This document shows positions 17,412 through 25,795 of a stretch of DNA of 64,000 nt, piece after piece (the first letter of the stretch is position 1; the number at the start of each line of letters is the position of its first letter). The DNA comes from Lentzea albidocapillata (GTDB taxonomy: Bacteria > Actinomycetota > Actinomycetes > Mycobacteriales > Pseudonocardiaceae). Location of the stretch: positions 62,001-126,000 of the forward strand of contig NZ_JOEA01000014.1 of NCBI RefSeq assembly GCF_000719115.1, in the 5' to 3' direction. Below the pieces are notes generated by a model that saw only the letters and a list, made by a program, of their open reading frames with translations, was not told where the DNA came from and ran no database searches. Both the position numbers and the translations under genes were made by a program.

Positions 17412-18101
17412 TCAGCCGTAGGAGACGGAGTAGCTGTTGGTGTTGAAGTTGAGACCGCCGCTGGACGAGGTGATCTCGTAGCCGAACTGGACGGAACCGA
17501 CCGTGACGTCACCGAACCAGCCGCGGTTGCGGATCCAGTCCATCACCGCCTTGATGTTGACCGTGCCGGACCCGGTGTTGGACGTGCGGACGAACGAGAA
17601 CACCTGGTTCGAGCCGTTCGAGCCGCGGTGGACGTCCCAGGTGTGGCCGCCCACCGACACCGTCGTCACCCGCGCCCCGATCGGGCCGACGGGGCCGACC
17701 TTGTTCATCCACAGCATGATCTCGTAGGCGTGGTTGTCGGCCCAGATGTCGTAGGCGGTCGTGTAGGCGCCGGACCTCGGGTAGGAGACGTTGAAGCTGC
17801 TCGACAGGCTCCCGAGAGAGCTGAGCCGCCGGTTCACCTGCCGTTCCGAGTGCGGGTAGGACTTGATGCCACCGGTGTTGGGGTGGTTCGCCCAGACGCC
17901 CCAGTTGCTGTAGGAGTTGGCCCAGACCGTCTGCGGCCCGTACCCGCTGCCCCAGATGTTGTTGCGCACCGTGTAGCCGCCGTTCGACCACGTCCCCCAC
18001 CTGTCCGAGGAACTCCAGGCCGCGGCGGACGCGGTGCCGGCCGCCAGGGGGACCGTCAGGACAGCGGCCATCACGACAACAAGTGCACGCACGATTTTCA
18101 T
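17412..18101 (-). CDS. Secreted GH12 endo-beta-1,4-glucanase (possibly xyloglucanase)
   Basis: A 229-residue jelly-roll glucanase with a clear Sec signal peptide (residues 1-28, ending ASAAA) and no binding module. GH12 catalytic residues are visible: nucleophile E127 in YEIMLWMN and acid/base E209 in VQFGYEIT. Length and the WGTWSNGGYTVRNNIWG start are typical. The ATG at 18101 (MKIVRAL) is preferred because GGAAGG lies 9-14 bases upstream; 18125 is possible but would put eight charged residues before the signal peptide. Some GH12 enzymes are xyloglucan-specific, and the neighbourhood makes that attractive. An imperfect LacI-type site (18153-18166) lies upstream. It converges with the CE7 gene, 9 bp apart. 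Confidence 0.92.
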   Translation of the reverse strand: MKIVRALVVVMAAVLTVPLAAGTASAAAWSSSDRWGTWSNGGYTVRNNIWGSGYGPQTVWANSYSNWGVWANHPNTGGIKSYPHSERQVNRRLSSLGSLSSSFNVSYPRSGAYTTAYDIWADNHAYEIMLWMNKVGPVGPIGARVTTVSVGGHTWDVHRGSNGSNQVFSFVRTSNTGSGTVNIKAVMDWIRNRGWFGDVTVGSVQFGYEITSSSGGLNFNTNSYSVSYG

Positions 18102-18152
18102 CTTTGTTTTCCTTCCGCACACCATTGAACGGAATTCGCACGGCCCGAGAAG

Positions 18153-18166
18153 CCGAAGCGGTTCAG
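18153..18166. promoter_or_regulatory. Imperfect LacI-type operator (CCGAAGCGGTTCAG) upstream of GH12
   Basis: It matches 10 of 14 positions of the 19326 palindrome and lies 52-65 bp upstream of the GH12 start. Further half-site-like elements (ATCGAA at 18182 and 18191, TTCGAT at 18215) follow in the same gap. It is a weaker candidate than the sites at 13444, 13533 and 19326. Confidence 0.4.
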
Positions 18167-18253
18167 CGAATTGAACCTAACATCGAAATCATCGAACACA
18201 CCCGAGCGAAAAAATTCGATGGGGAATGACGTGCGCCGAATCCGATTCGCGGC

Positions 18254-19285
18254 TCAGCCGACCTGCCGGGGCGGGGGCGCCACCACGAGTCTGGGACCGG
18301 CCTGACCCGTCCGGCTGAACAGTTTCGGCGGCAGCAACGTGAGCGCGGGAGGCCGCTGCCCGTTCAGCTTGGCCATCAGCAGCTCGACCGCGCGCCGTCC
18401 CAGCACGTCGGCGGGCAGCTGCACCGAGGTGAGCCGCAGCTGTTCGGCCAGTTCGTCCGGGCAGATCGCGACCACGGTGACGTCCTCCGGCACGCGGCGC
18501 CCCTCGGCCCGCAGGGACTCCACGACCCAGCCCAGCGCCGCCTCGTTGTGCACGACCAGCGCGGTCATCCGCGTCAGTTCCCTGAGCAGCGTCGCGACCA
18601 CGGCGCGCACGGCCTCACGCTGCCGCTCGGCGGGCAGGGCGGTCGAGGCGACACCACGCCGCATGGCCGCGCTGCTGAACCCCGCGAGGGTGCGCTGCGC
18701 GAACCCCGTGTTGCGCGCGTAGACCGCTCCCGGCGCCCCGAGGAAGCCGATGGTGCGGTGCCCGAGCTCGACGAGGTGGTCGACGCACCGCGCGCCCGCC
18801 GCCTCGAAGTCCAGATCGACGCAGGTCAGGCCGTTCGCCACGGTGGGATGCCCGAGCAGGACGGCCGGGCGGCCGAGGTCGCGCAGCACCGGGACCCGCT
18901 CGTCGTCCAGCCCCACGTCCATCACGAGGAACCCGTCCACCCTGGCGGTGCCGGCCACTCGCCGGAGTCCGGCGGCACCCTCGTTCGCGGTCACCAGCAG
19001 CACGTCCATGTCGTGCTCGCGGGCGGTGGTGACGACCGAGGACGCGAACCGCATCACCACCGGCAGGTGCACGCCCTCCCGCAGCGGCAGGACGAGGGCC
19101 AGCACGTTCGTCCGGCTGCCCGCCAGCGCTCTTGCCCCCGCGTGCGGCTGGTAGCCGAGCAGCCGAATGCTTTCCCCCACCCGCATTCGGGTTTCGGCCG
19201 AAACCGGGCGTTTGCCGGTCAGCACGTAGGAAACCGTGCTGGGCGCGACACCCGCGTGCTTCGCCACGTCCACAATGGTGACCAC
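18254..19285 (-). CDS. LacI-family repressor
   Basis: A 343-residue paralogue of the regulators at 8770-9798 and 19498-20499. The HTH reads TIVDVAKHAGVAPSTVSYVL, with P, S and Y at the three main recognition positions, followed by the hinge and effector domain. The GTG at 19285 is chosen for GGAGG seven bases upstream; the open frame runs on to 19387, but that part covers the operator. It lies divergent from another LacI gene, with the best palindromic operator of the window between them, and upstream of GH12 on the same strand. Targets are probably GH12 and its own promoter. Confidence 0.88.
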   Translation of the reverse strand: MVTIVDVAKHAGVAPSTVSYVLTGKRPVSAETRMRVGESIRLLGYQPHAGARALAGSRTNVLALVLPLREGVHLPVVMRFASSVVTTAREHDMDVLLVTANEGAAGLRRVAGTARVDGFLVMDVGLDDERVPVLRDLGRPAVLLGHPTVANGLTCVDLDFEAAGARCVDHLVELGHRTIGFLGAPGAVYARNTGFAQRTLAGFSSAAMRRGVASTALPAERQREAVRAVVATLLRELTRMTALVVHNEAALGWVVESLRAEGRRVPEDVTVVAICPDELAEQLRLTSVQLPADVLGRRAVELLMAKLNGQRPPALTLLPPKLFSRTGQAGPRLVVAPPPRQVG

Positions 19286-19325
19286 GCCGACACCTCCGGT
19301 CCCGCAGCGCCTGAGCAGAATTGAA

Positions 19326-19339
19326 TCGAAGCGCTTCGA
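19326..19339. promoter_or_regulatory. Perfect LacI-type operator TCGAAGCGCTTCGA
   Basis: An exact 14-bp inverted repeat (TCGAAGC plus its complement) in the 212-bp gap between two divergent LacI genes, 41 bp from the minus-strand start and 159 bp from the plus-strand start. It defines the consensus for the related sites at 13444, 13533 and 18153. The 47 bp at 19396-19443 hold four direct TTCGAC half-sites. Confidence 0.75.
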
Positions 19340-19497
19340 ACGTGGTTTCAGAATGTGACACAGGCGAAACCCGCACGTCAAGCACACTCCGGCTGTTCGA
19401 CGAGTTCGACCAATATCGAGCGGGCGTTCGACAGCTGTTCGACCACACAGGTCTTACGCACTACGATGCCGGTGGCGAACCAGCGCGAAGGGCGGGC

Positions 19498-20499
19498 ATG
19501 ATCACGATCAAGGAGGTCGCCCACCACGCCGGCGTCTCGATGAGCACGGTCTCGTACGTGCTGAGCGGCAAGCGCAGCATCTCCGAGGAGACCAAGCGCC
19601 GCGTCGAGCAGAGCATCGTGGCCCTCGGTTACCACCCGAACGCCGGAGCGCGGGCACTCGCCTCGAACCGGGCGCGCGTGGTCGGCCTGGTCGTGCCGCT
19701 GCACTCCGACCAGAACCTGCCGATCATCATGCGGTTCGTGTCGTCGATCGTGGCACGTGCCCGTGACCACGACTACGACGTGCTGCTGCTGACCAAGGAG
19801 GCGGGCCCCGGCGAGGCCCACCGCGTCATCGCGCGGTCCATGGCGGACGCGATCGTCGTGATGGACGTCGAGAGCGCGGATCCGCGCGTGCCGGAACTGC
19901 GTGCCGTCGACGCGCCGGTGGTCCTGCTCGGCGTGCCCGACGACCACGAGGGCCTGAGCTGCCTCGACCTCGACTTCACCACCGCCGGAAGGCAGATGGC
20001 GAGCCATCTGGCGGATCGCGGCCACCGTTCGATCGCGCTGATCGGCTCGCCTCCCCCGGTCTACGAACGCGGCACGAGCTTCGCCGCGCGGCTGCTGGCC
20101 GGGTTCCAGGGTGAGACCGCCAAACGCGGGCTGCTCGCCTCGGTCCACTCGTGCGCGGCCGGCTACGACGCGGTGTCCAAGTGCCTGGACGACGTGCTGC
20201 ACCCGGACCGGGGCACCACCGGACTGGTGGTGCACAACGAGGCGGTCCTCGGCCCGTTGCTGCTCGAACTGCGGCGCCGGTCGCTGGACGTCCCCGGCGA
20301 CCTGTCGGTGATCACGCTGTGTCCCGACGACGTCGCGGCGACCCTGCCCGTCCCGCTCACCTCGATCGCCGTTCCCGCGGAGGAACTGGGCGCGATCGCC
20401 GTCGAGATGGTGATGGCCCGCCTGGGCCGTGAACTCGCGCCGGAGGTGCGCCTCCTCCAGCCACTGCTCACCGATCGCGGCAGCACCGCCGTCCGCTGA
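19498..20499 (+). CDS. LacI-family repressor
   Basis: A 333-residue regulator starting MITIKEVAHHAGVSMSTVSYV at the ATG at 19498, with GAAGGGCGGG just upstream. Recognition-helix residues are M, S and Y, so it should see the same operator as its two paralogues. The effector domain keeps the usual VPLHSDQN, YDVLLLTKE and ISGLD-like segments of the family in diverged form. The region ahead of the start contains the 19326 palindrome and four TTCGAC repeats. It may control the downstream cellulose-binding lipoprotein and the GH10 gene in addition to itself; that is inference from position. Confidence 0.88.
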   Translation: MITIKEVAHHAGVSMSTVSYVLSGKRSISEETKRRVEQSIVALGYHPNAGARALASNRARVVGLVVPLHSDQNLPIIMRFVSSIVARARDHDYDVLLLTKEAGPGEAHRVIARSMADAIVVMDVESADPRVPELRAVDAPVVLLGVPDDHEGLSCLDLDFTTAGRQMASHLADRGHRSIALIGSPPPVYERGTSFAARLLAGFQGETAKRGLLASVHSCAAGYDAVSKCLDDVLHPDRGTTGLVVHNEAVLGPLLLELRRRSLDVPGDLSVITLCPDDVAATLPVPLTSIAVPAEELGAIAVEMVMARLGRELAPEVRLLQPLLTDRGSTAVR

Positions 20500-20685
20500 A
20501 CCCGCGTTCGCCATTTTCGCGCGCGCCATGCGTTCGACAGAAATTCGACTGGAAAGCGTCGAAGAACACTTTTCGTTGACACGAAATATCTTCCGTGTTC
20601 GTCCGAAAGGTCGTAGCCTCCCGGGACCACATCGACCGTTCGGGCGTACACCTCTTGGTGCTCGCCGCATCCCCGCAGAGGAACA

Positions 20686-21585
20686 ATGACACGTTCACGA
20701 GGCGACGCGCGGTCCGCTCAGGCGACCAGGTGGCCGGTGATCGCCGCGGTTCTGCTGATCGGCGTCGCCGGCTGCGGCGGGGAGCCGGCACCACCGGTCG
20801 CCACCACGACGCCGCCCGCGTTCCCCTCGATCATCGAGCCGCCGCGCAAGACCGCGTACTCCTCGACCGTCCAGGACGTCGTGGACGTCCGGACGGTGCG
20901 GTTCTCCGACGGTGAGGAGGTGCGCGTCAAGGGACTCGCCGCAGCGGACGCTTGCTGGGCCGAAGCGTCGACGACGTTCGCGAAGACGATGCTGCTCGCA
21001 AAGCCGGTCGAGCGGACCCCGGACGGCGAACCGGTGGTGTCGCTACGCCTGGCGGACGGCACCGACTACGCGCTGCTCGCCGTCGAGATGGGCATGACGC
21101 GCAACGAGAATCCGGACGACCGCGCGATGCGGGAGGCGGAGGCGTCCGCGTCCACCAAGCGGCTCGGACGGTGGGGTCCGCCCTGCGTCGCTCCGAGCGC
21201 CACGACGGCACCGGCCCCCACCGCCCCGGCCGCGTCCACACCCGCCGCCCCGCCCGCGCCGAAGCCGGTGACCGGTTGTTCGGTCGCCTACGTCGTCACC
21301 CACACCTGGCAGGGCGGCTTCCGCACCGACGTCACCCTCCGCAACACCGGTACCTCGGAGATCAACGGCTGGACGTTGCGGTGGAGTTTCTCGGGCGGGC
21401 AGACGGTGTCCGAGATGTGGAACGCGACCCAGCGGCAGACAGGCAGGGACGTCTACGCGACCGCCGTACCGTACAACGTCACGATTCCCGCGGGATCGTC
21501 GTTGCTGATGGGTTTCACCGCGTCCGGGAGCAGCACCACGCCGCGCGCCTTCACTCTCAACGGGCACGCCTGCTCACTCGGCTGA
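20686..21585 (+). CDS. Lipoprotein with degenerate SNase-like domain and C-terminal CBM2
   Basis: This 299-residue protein has a signal peptide ending in a lipobox (VAGC, C30), so it should be anchored to the outer membrane face. Residues 58-167 resemble the thermonuclease (SNase) OB-fold: VVDVRTVRFSDGEEVRVKGL followed by an Ala-rich segment and late helices. The Ca-binding and catalytic positions are not kept: Asp21 corresponds to R69 and Asp40 to A85, while R80 may match Arg35. It is probably inactive as a nuclease. A Pro/Ala/Thr linker (168-196) leads to a CBM2 (C198-C296) with surface Trp at 208, 229 and 245. It could tether cells to cellulose. The ATG at 20686 has AGAGG four bases upstream. 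Confidence 0.75.
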   Translation: MTRSRGDARSAQATRWPVIAAVLLIGVAGCGGEPAPPVATTTPPAFPSIIEPPRKTAYSSTVQDVVDVRTVRFSDGEEVRVKGLAAADACWAEASTTFAKTMLLAKPVERTPDGEPVVSLRLADGTDYALLAVEMGMTRNENPDDRAMREAEASASTKRLGRWGPPCVAPSATTAPAPTAPAASTPAAPPAPKPVTGCSVAYVVTHTWQGGFRTDVTLRNTGTSEINGWTLRWSFSGGQTVSEMWNATQRQTGRDVYATAVPYNVTIPAGSSLLMGFTASGSSTTPRAFTLNGHACSLG

Positions 21586-21600
21586 AGCCCCGGCACACCG

Positions 21601-22596
21601 CTAGGAGTTGAGCCGGGCGTAGGCCGGCTTCGGCCTCAGGTTCTCGTCGAACAGGCAGGCCGCGCCCTCACCGGGGAACACGTCCGGCACCCACGAGTGC
21701 CGGTCGGTGAAGCCCCACGTGGTGAACTCGACGCACCGCCGCACCGCGTGGCAGGCGTCCCAGACCTGTTCGAAGTAGTCCGCCTGCGCTTCGAGCTTCT
21801 CCGGGGTGACGGGCAGCGGGATCCGCACGTCCGCCTCGGTGATCGCGACGTCCAGCCCGAGCGCGGCGAACCTGGCGATGTTCTCCTTGACGCCCGCCGG
21901 GAAGCCGTACATCAGCGAGAGGTGTGCCTGGATGCCGACGCCGTGGATCGGCACGCCCTGCCGCTTCAACGACTTCACCAGGTCGTAGACCGCGTCGCTC
22001 TTGGGGTTGAGCCCCTCGACGTTGTAGTCGTTGATGTAGAGCTTCGCCTTCGGGTCCGCCGCGTGGGCCCAGCGGAACGCGTCGGCGATGTAACGGTCGC
22101 CCAGCTTCTCCTGGAACACCGTCTGCCTGCGCGTGCCGTCCTCGTTGAACGCCTCGTTGACGACGTCCCACGCGCGGATCTTCCCGCGGTAGCGGCCCGC
22201 CTCGGTTCTGATGTGGTTCTTGACCACGTCCCGCAGTTCCGCCGCTCCGAGGTCGTCGACCCAGTCGGGCAGCTGGCTGTGCCAGACCAGCGTGTGCCCG
22301 CGCACGGACTTGCCGGTCTTCTTGGCGTACTTGACGATCTCGTCCGCCCCGGACCAGTCGTACTGGCCGCGGACCGCTTCGACAACGCCCCACTTCATCT
22401 CGTTCTCGGGCGTGACGCTGTCGAACTCCCGCGTCAGCACCTTCTTGTAGTCGGCCTCGGCATTCAGGTGCTGGGCGGCCACCGCGCTGCCCACGTACCT
22501 GTTCGTGACGCTCTTCAACGGCCCTGCCGCCGAAGCGGGAACTGTCTGCGACAGCACCACCAGAACGGCGATGCCGGCAGCTAAGCGGGTACGCAC
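21601..22596 (-). CDS. Secreted GH10 endo-beta-1,4-xylanase
   Basis: A 331-residue single-domain xylanase that cuts the xylan backbone outside the cell. A Sec signal peptide covers residues 1-24. GH10 motifs are complete: EFDSVTPENEMKW near 57-69, acid/base E148 (WDVVNEAF) and nucleophile E254 (VAITEADVR). No carbohydrate-binding module is attached, unlike most enzymes in the window. The GTG at 22596 follows AAGGGAG at suitable spacing and lies 18 bp after the last permease gene, so it ends the bxlEFG-type operon; secreted depolymerase and importer for its products would be made together. Confidence 0.95.
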   Translation of the reverse strand: MRTRLAAGIAVLVVLSQTVPASAAGPLKSVTNRYVGSAVAAQHLNAEADYKKVLTREFDSVTPENEMKWGVVEAVRGQYDWSGADEIVKYAKKTGKSVRGHTLVWHSQLPDWVDDLGAAELRDVVKNHIRTEAGRYRGKIRAWDVVNEAFNEDGTRRQTVFQEKLGDRYIADAFRWAHAADPKAKLYINDYNVEGLNPKSDAVYDLVKSLKRQGVPIHGVGIQAHLSLMYGFPAGVKENIARFAALGLDVAITEADVRIPLPVTPEKLEAQADYFEQVWDACHAVRRCVEFTTWGFTDRHSWVPDVFPGEGAACLFDENLRPKPAYARLNS

Positions 22597-22614
22597 GATT
22601 CACTCCCTTGTGAG

Positions 22615-23430
22615 TCAGCCCTTCACGGAACCGGTGAGGCCCCCGACCATGCGGCGTTCGGCAAACACGAAGAACGTGAGTGCGGGGATCATGGACAGCG
22701 CCGTGAAGGCGAGTACCTTCGCGGTGTCCTGGGTGTGCTCGGACTGGAACATCGCCACGCCGAGCGGAAGCGTGAAGTTCGTGGAGTCGTTGAACACCAG
22801 CAACGGCAACAGGTAGAAGTTCCAGCTGGTGACGAACGCGAGCACGGACACCGTGATCAGCGCCGGTCGCGAGAGCGGGAGCAGGATCCGCCAGAAGAAG
22901 CCGAGCTTGGCCGCGCCGTCGAGCAGGGCGGCGTCCTCGAGCTCACCGGGGATCGCGTTCATGAACGGCCGCAGGATCACGATCGTGACGGGCAGTGAGA
23001 ACGCCGCCTCCGGAATCGCGACACCGAGCGGGTTCTCCAGCAGGTTCAGCTGTCGCAGCCACAGGTACAGCGGCAGGGTGGCCACGCCGAGCGGGAACAG
23101 CAGGCCCAGCGTGAACAACGTGTAGAACGCCTCGCGGCCCCGGAACACGTAGCGGGACAACGCGAACGCCGCCATCGACCCGAGCACGACCGCCAGCGTG
23201 GTCGCGATCACCGCGATCAGCATGCTGTTGCCGAGCAGGCGCCAGAACTGCGGTGAGGTCGCCACCTCGCGGTAGTTGTCCCACACGAACGGGCCGGGCA
23301 ACCCGGCCGGCGACGAGTTGATCTGGGCCGTGGTGCGGAAACCGCCCAGCACCACGAACAACAGCGGCACCATCGTCACGCCGATGACGGCGAACGCGGC
23401 GAGGTAGCCGACGGTGTTACGACGTGACAT
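22615..23430 (-). CDS. bxlG: Xylo-oligosaccharide ABC transporter permease (BxlG-like, MalG type)
   Basis: A 271-residue permease with six transmembrane segments and the EAA-type loop DAALLDGAAKLGFFW near residue 173. Gene order (binding protein, MalF-type permease, MalG-type permease, divergent LacI and GH3) matches the bxl cluster of Streptomyces, which imports xylobiose and xylotriose. It starts 1 bp after the preceding stop. No ATPase gene is nearby. The symbol is given by synteny. Confidence 0.82.
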   Translation of the reverse strand: MSRRNTVGYLAAFAVIGVTMVPLLFVVLGGFRTTAQINSSPAGLPGPFVWDNYREVATSPQFWRLLGNSMLIAVIATTLAVVLGSMAAFALSRYVFRGREAFYTLFTLGLLFPLGVATLPLYLWLRQLNLLENPLGVAIPEAAFSLPVTIVILRPFMNAIPGELEDAALLDGAAKLGFFWRILLPLSRPALITVSVLAFVTSWNFYLLPLLVFNDSTNFTLPLGVAMFQSEHTQDTAKVLAFTALSMIPALTFFVFAERRMVGGLTGSVKG

Positions 23431-23431
23431 C

Positions 23432-24406
23432 TCAGCGCACTCCCGTCAACGCGCCCTGGGTGTCGCGACGCAGAGCGAACCTCTGGTACAGCAACGCGAA
23501 CAGGAAGCAGATGATGAACAGGATCACCGCGACCGCGCTGCCGAAACCGAACTCGTAGCGCTTGAAGCCGTGGTCGACCAGGTAGGTGGCCATGGTCGTC
23601 GACGCGTTGGCGGGACCGCCGAGCGTCATGATCCAGACCAGGTCGAAGAGTTGCAGCGACCCGATCACGGACAGGAACACCCAGATCCTGATCGTCGGTC
23701 CCAGCAACGGGAGCACGACGTGCCGGGTGGTCTGCCAGGCACTCGCGCCGTCCAGTGCGGCGGCCTCCCGCAGCTCGGGCGGAACACCCTGCAGGCCGGC
23801 CAGCAGCAGGATCACGCCGAACCCGATGTACTTCCACGTGATCACGATGAAGAGCGTGTAGAGCACGAGCGACTGGTCGGCGAGCCACAGCTGCACAAGA
23901 CCACCCAGGCCCACACCGCGCAGGATCTCGTCGACGAACCCGCCCGGCTGCAACATGAGCAGCCAGATCACCGCGGTCACCGCCTCCGACAGCACGTACG
24001 GCGCGAAAACCACCATCCGCAGGAACGTCCGGCCGCGCAGCTTCCGGTTGAGCAGCAACGCGAGTCCGATGCTCAACGGCAGCTGCACGACGACGGACAG
24101 CACGGCGATGATCAGGTTGTGCCCGATGGCGCCCTGGAAGACGTCACCGGAGAAGGCTGCGACGTAGTTGCCCAGTCCCACGAAATCCGTGAGCGGGCCG
24201 AAGCCGTTCCACGAGTAGAGGCTGTAGTACCCGGCGACCCCGATCGGGATCAGTACGAACCCGACGAACAGCACCAAAGCCGGGGTCAGCAGCAGAGCGA
24301 GTTCTAGGCGGGTGCGGAGCCGGGACCGCCGCCGGGTGCCCCCGGCCGCTGGCGCGTGCGGCACGGGGGCGGTCGGCGGCCGCGTGGTGATCGCGGCACT
24401 CATCAT
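23432..24406 (-). CDS. bxlF: Xylo-oligosaccharide ABC transporter permease (BxlF-like, MalF type)
   Basis: A 324-residue permease with a cytoplasmic N-terminus rich in Pro and Arg, six predicted helices and the loop EAAALDGASAWQTTR near residue 210. The ATG at 24406 overlaps the binding-protein stop as ATGA, which decides the start; the open frame further upstream lies within that gene. It forms the channel with the next permease. Regulation should follow the operator at 25771-25784. Confidence 0.82.
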   Translation of the reverse strand: MMSAAITTRPPTAPVPHAPAAGGTRRRSRLRTRLELALLLTPALVLFVGFVLIPIGVAGYYSLYSWNGFGPLTDFVGLGNYVAAFSGDVFQGAIGHNLIIAVLSVVVQLPLSIGLALLLNRKLRGRTFLRMVVFAPYVLSEAVTAVIWLLMLQPGGFVDEILRGVGLGGLVQLWLADQSLVLYTLFIVITWKYIGFGVILLLAGLQGVPPELREAAALDGASAWQTTRHVVLPLLGPTIRIWVFLSVIGSLQLFDLVWIMTLGGPANASTTMATYLVDHGFKRYEFGFGSAVAVILFIICFLFALLYQRFALRRDTQGALTGVR

Positions 24407-25680
24407 TTGTTCCCGGCTGCTGCTTCGCTGACCGATTTCACGATGGTGTCGGGTCCGCCCTGACCCGCGAAGAAGTTCGCGATGGTGTCGTTGAGGGCCT
24501 GACCGACCTTGGTCGGGAACGCGGTGTCGAAGTAGAACTGGAGGAACGACGCCTTGGTCATGGCCTCGGCGATCGTCTTGTGCGGCTCGCTCTTCAGCGC
24601 GGCCACCCCGGCAGGGGTCACCGGCAGACCGGAGTTGGTCTCGGCGAGGATCTTCTGCACGTCGTCGCCGACGAGGTGCCCGAGGAACTCCGCGCACGCC
24701 TTGGCCGCGCGGGTGGTGCAGGAGAACCCGTCACCACCGCCGAGCAGCACGCTCGGATCGCCCTGCCCGCCCGGCACGCTCGGGAACGGGAACCAGCCGA
24801 TCTTCGAGCCGATCTCCTTGTCCTCGGTGAGCGCCTGCATCACGTCGGGGTTCCAGTCGCCCTGCAGCTCCATGGCGGCCTTGCCGTTGGCCACCAGGCC
24901 CGCCGAGCTGCCCGCCCCCTGCTGAGCGGGCGTCCCGACGAACCCGTCCTGGAACGGTTTCGTGTCCAGGAAACTCTTGAGGTTCTCGCCTGCCTTGAGG
25001 AAGCACGGGTCGGCGAGCTCGGTCTTCTCGACCGCCTTCTTCAGCGTGTCGACCGAGCACTGGCGCACCGCGAAGTAGGCCCAGTAGAACGCGTCGGGCC
25101 AGCGGTCCTTGCCGCCGAGCGCGATCGGCACGACGCCCGCGGCCTTCAGCTTCGTGACCGCCGCGTTCAGCTCGTCCACAGTGGTCGGTGTCGCGGTGAT
25201 TCCCGCGGTGGCGAAGATGTCCTTGCGATACCAGAACCCGACCGCGTGCATCAGGTACGGCGCACCGTACTGCTTGCCGCCGGCCTTCCAGCCGTCGGCG
25301 TTCTTGGCCAGCGGGCCGATCCAGCCCGACGAGGCCTGCGTGATGTCGGCGATCTTGCCCGACTTCAGCTGGTCGGCGAGCGCTCCGCCGCCCCACTGCT
25401 GGAAGAGGTCCGGCGGGGTGTTTCCCTGCAGGGCGAGGGGCACCTTGGTCTGGAACTGCTCGTTCTGCAGCGGTTCGATCGTGAACGAGGTGTTCGGGTG
25501 GGTCTTGTGGAAGTCGTCCGCGATCTGCTGCCACTTCGACTTCATGGGCTCGGTGGTCCGGTTGTGCCACCAGGTGAGCGTGACGGGACCTTCCGTGGAG
25601 GCGTCGCCGCCACCACCACCGCATCCGGCCAGCACGAAAGCCGCGGCGGCGAAGAGGGCAAGGGGCTTTCTCGAACGCAT
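24403..25680 (-). CDS. bxlE: Xylo-oligosaccharide-binding lipoprotein (BxlE-like)
   Basis: A 425-residue family 1 solute-binding protein with a lipoprotein signal (FVLAGCGGG). The start LTWWHNRTTEP, the QWGGGALADQL motif and the Trp-rich ligand region (ELQGDWNPDV, FYWAYFAVRQ) are typical of oligosaccharide-binding proteins of actinomycetes. It is first in an operon with two permeases and a GH10 xylanase and is divergent from a LacI/GH3 pair. Xylobiose/xylotriose is the likely ligand (synteny-based inference). The ATG at 25680 has AGGAG ten bases upstream. Confidence 0.83.
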   Translation of the reverse strand: MRSRKPLALFAAAAFVLAGCGGGGGDASTEGPVTLTWWHNRTTEPMKSKWQQIADDFHKTHPNTSFTIEPLQNEQFQTKVPLALQGNTPPDLFQQWGGGALADQLKSGKIADITQASSGWIGPLAKNADGWKAGGKQYGAPYLMHAVGFWYRKDIFATAGITATPTTVDELNAAVTKLKAAGVVPIALGGKDRWPDAFYWAYFAVRQCSVDTLKKAVEKTELADPCFLKAGENLKSFLDTKPFQDGFVGTPAQQGAGSSAGLVANGKAAMELQGDWNPDVMQALTEDKEIGSKIGWFPFPSVPGGQGDPSVLLGGGDGFSCTTRAAKACAEFLGHLVGDDVQKILAETNSGLPVTPAGVAALKSEPHKTIAEAMTKASFLQFYFDTAFPTKVGQALNDTIANFFAGQGGPDTIVKSVSEAAAGNK

Positions 25681-25770
25681 TTCAGGTCCACTCCTGACGA
25701 CGTCGGCCGAGTTGGACTGCTGTGTTGGGGCCAGAGACTGGCGCGAAATCCGGCTCGTGTCAATCGTTGT

Positions 25771-25784
25771 CGATAACGTTTTAC
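25771..25784. promoter_or_regulatory. Candidate BxlR operator CGATAACGTTTTAC
   Basis: An imperfect inverted repeat centred on AACGTT in the 115-bp gap between bxlE and bxlR, 12-25 bp ahead of the regulator start. Its AACGTT centre is shared with the rhamnose-type sites but not with the GCGC-centred sites at 13-19 kb, in keeping with different recognition-helix residues in the cognate regulators. Confidence 0.6.
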
Positions 25785-25795
25785 ACGGCTAGCCT

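Noticed and set aside
20545..20565. Possible LacI operator (GGAAAGCGTCGAAG) ahead of the SNase-CBM2 gene
   Set aside because: Only about 5 of 14 positions match the 19326 palindrome and the right half is not complementary; I kept only the separate TTCGAC/GTCGAA half-site observation.
20576..20620. Promoter with TTGACA at 20576 for the SNase-CBM2 gene
   Set aside because: No acceptable -10 box lies 16-19 bp downstream; the nearest TAG-containing hexamer is 32 bp away.
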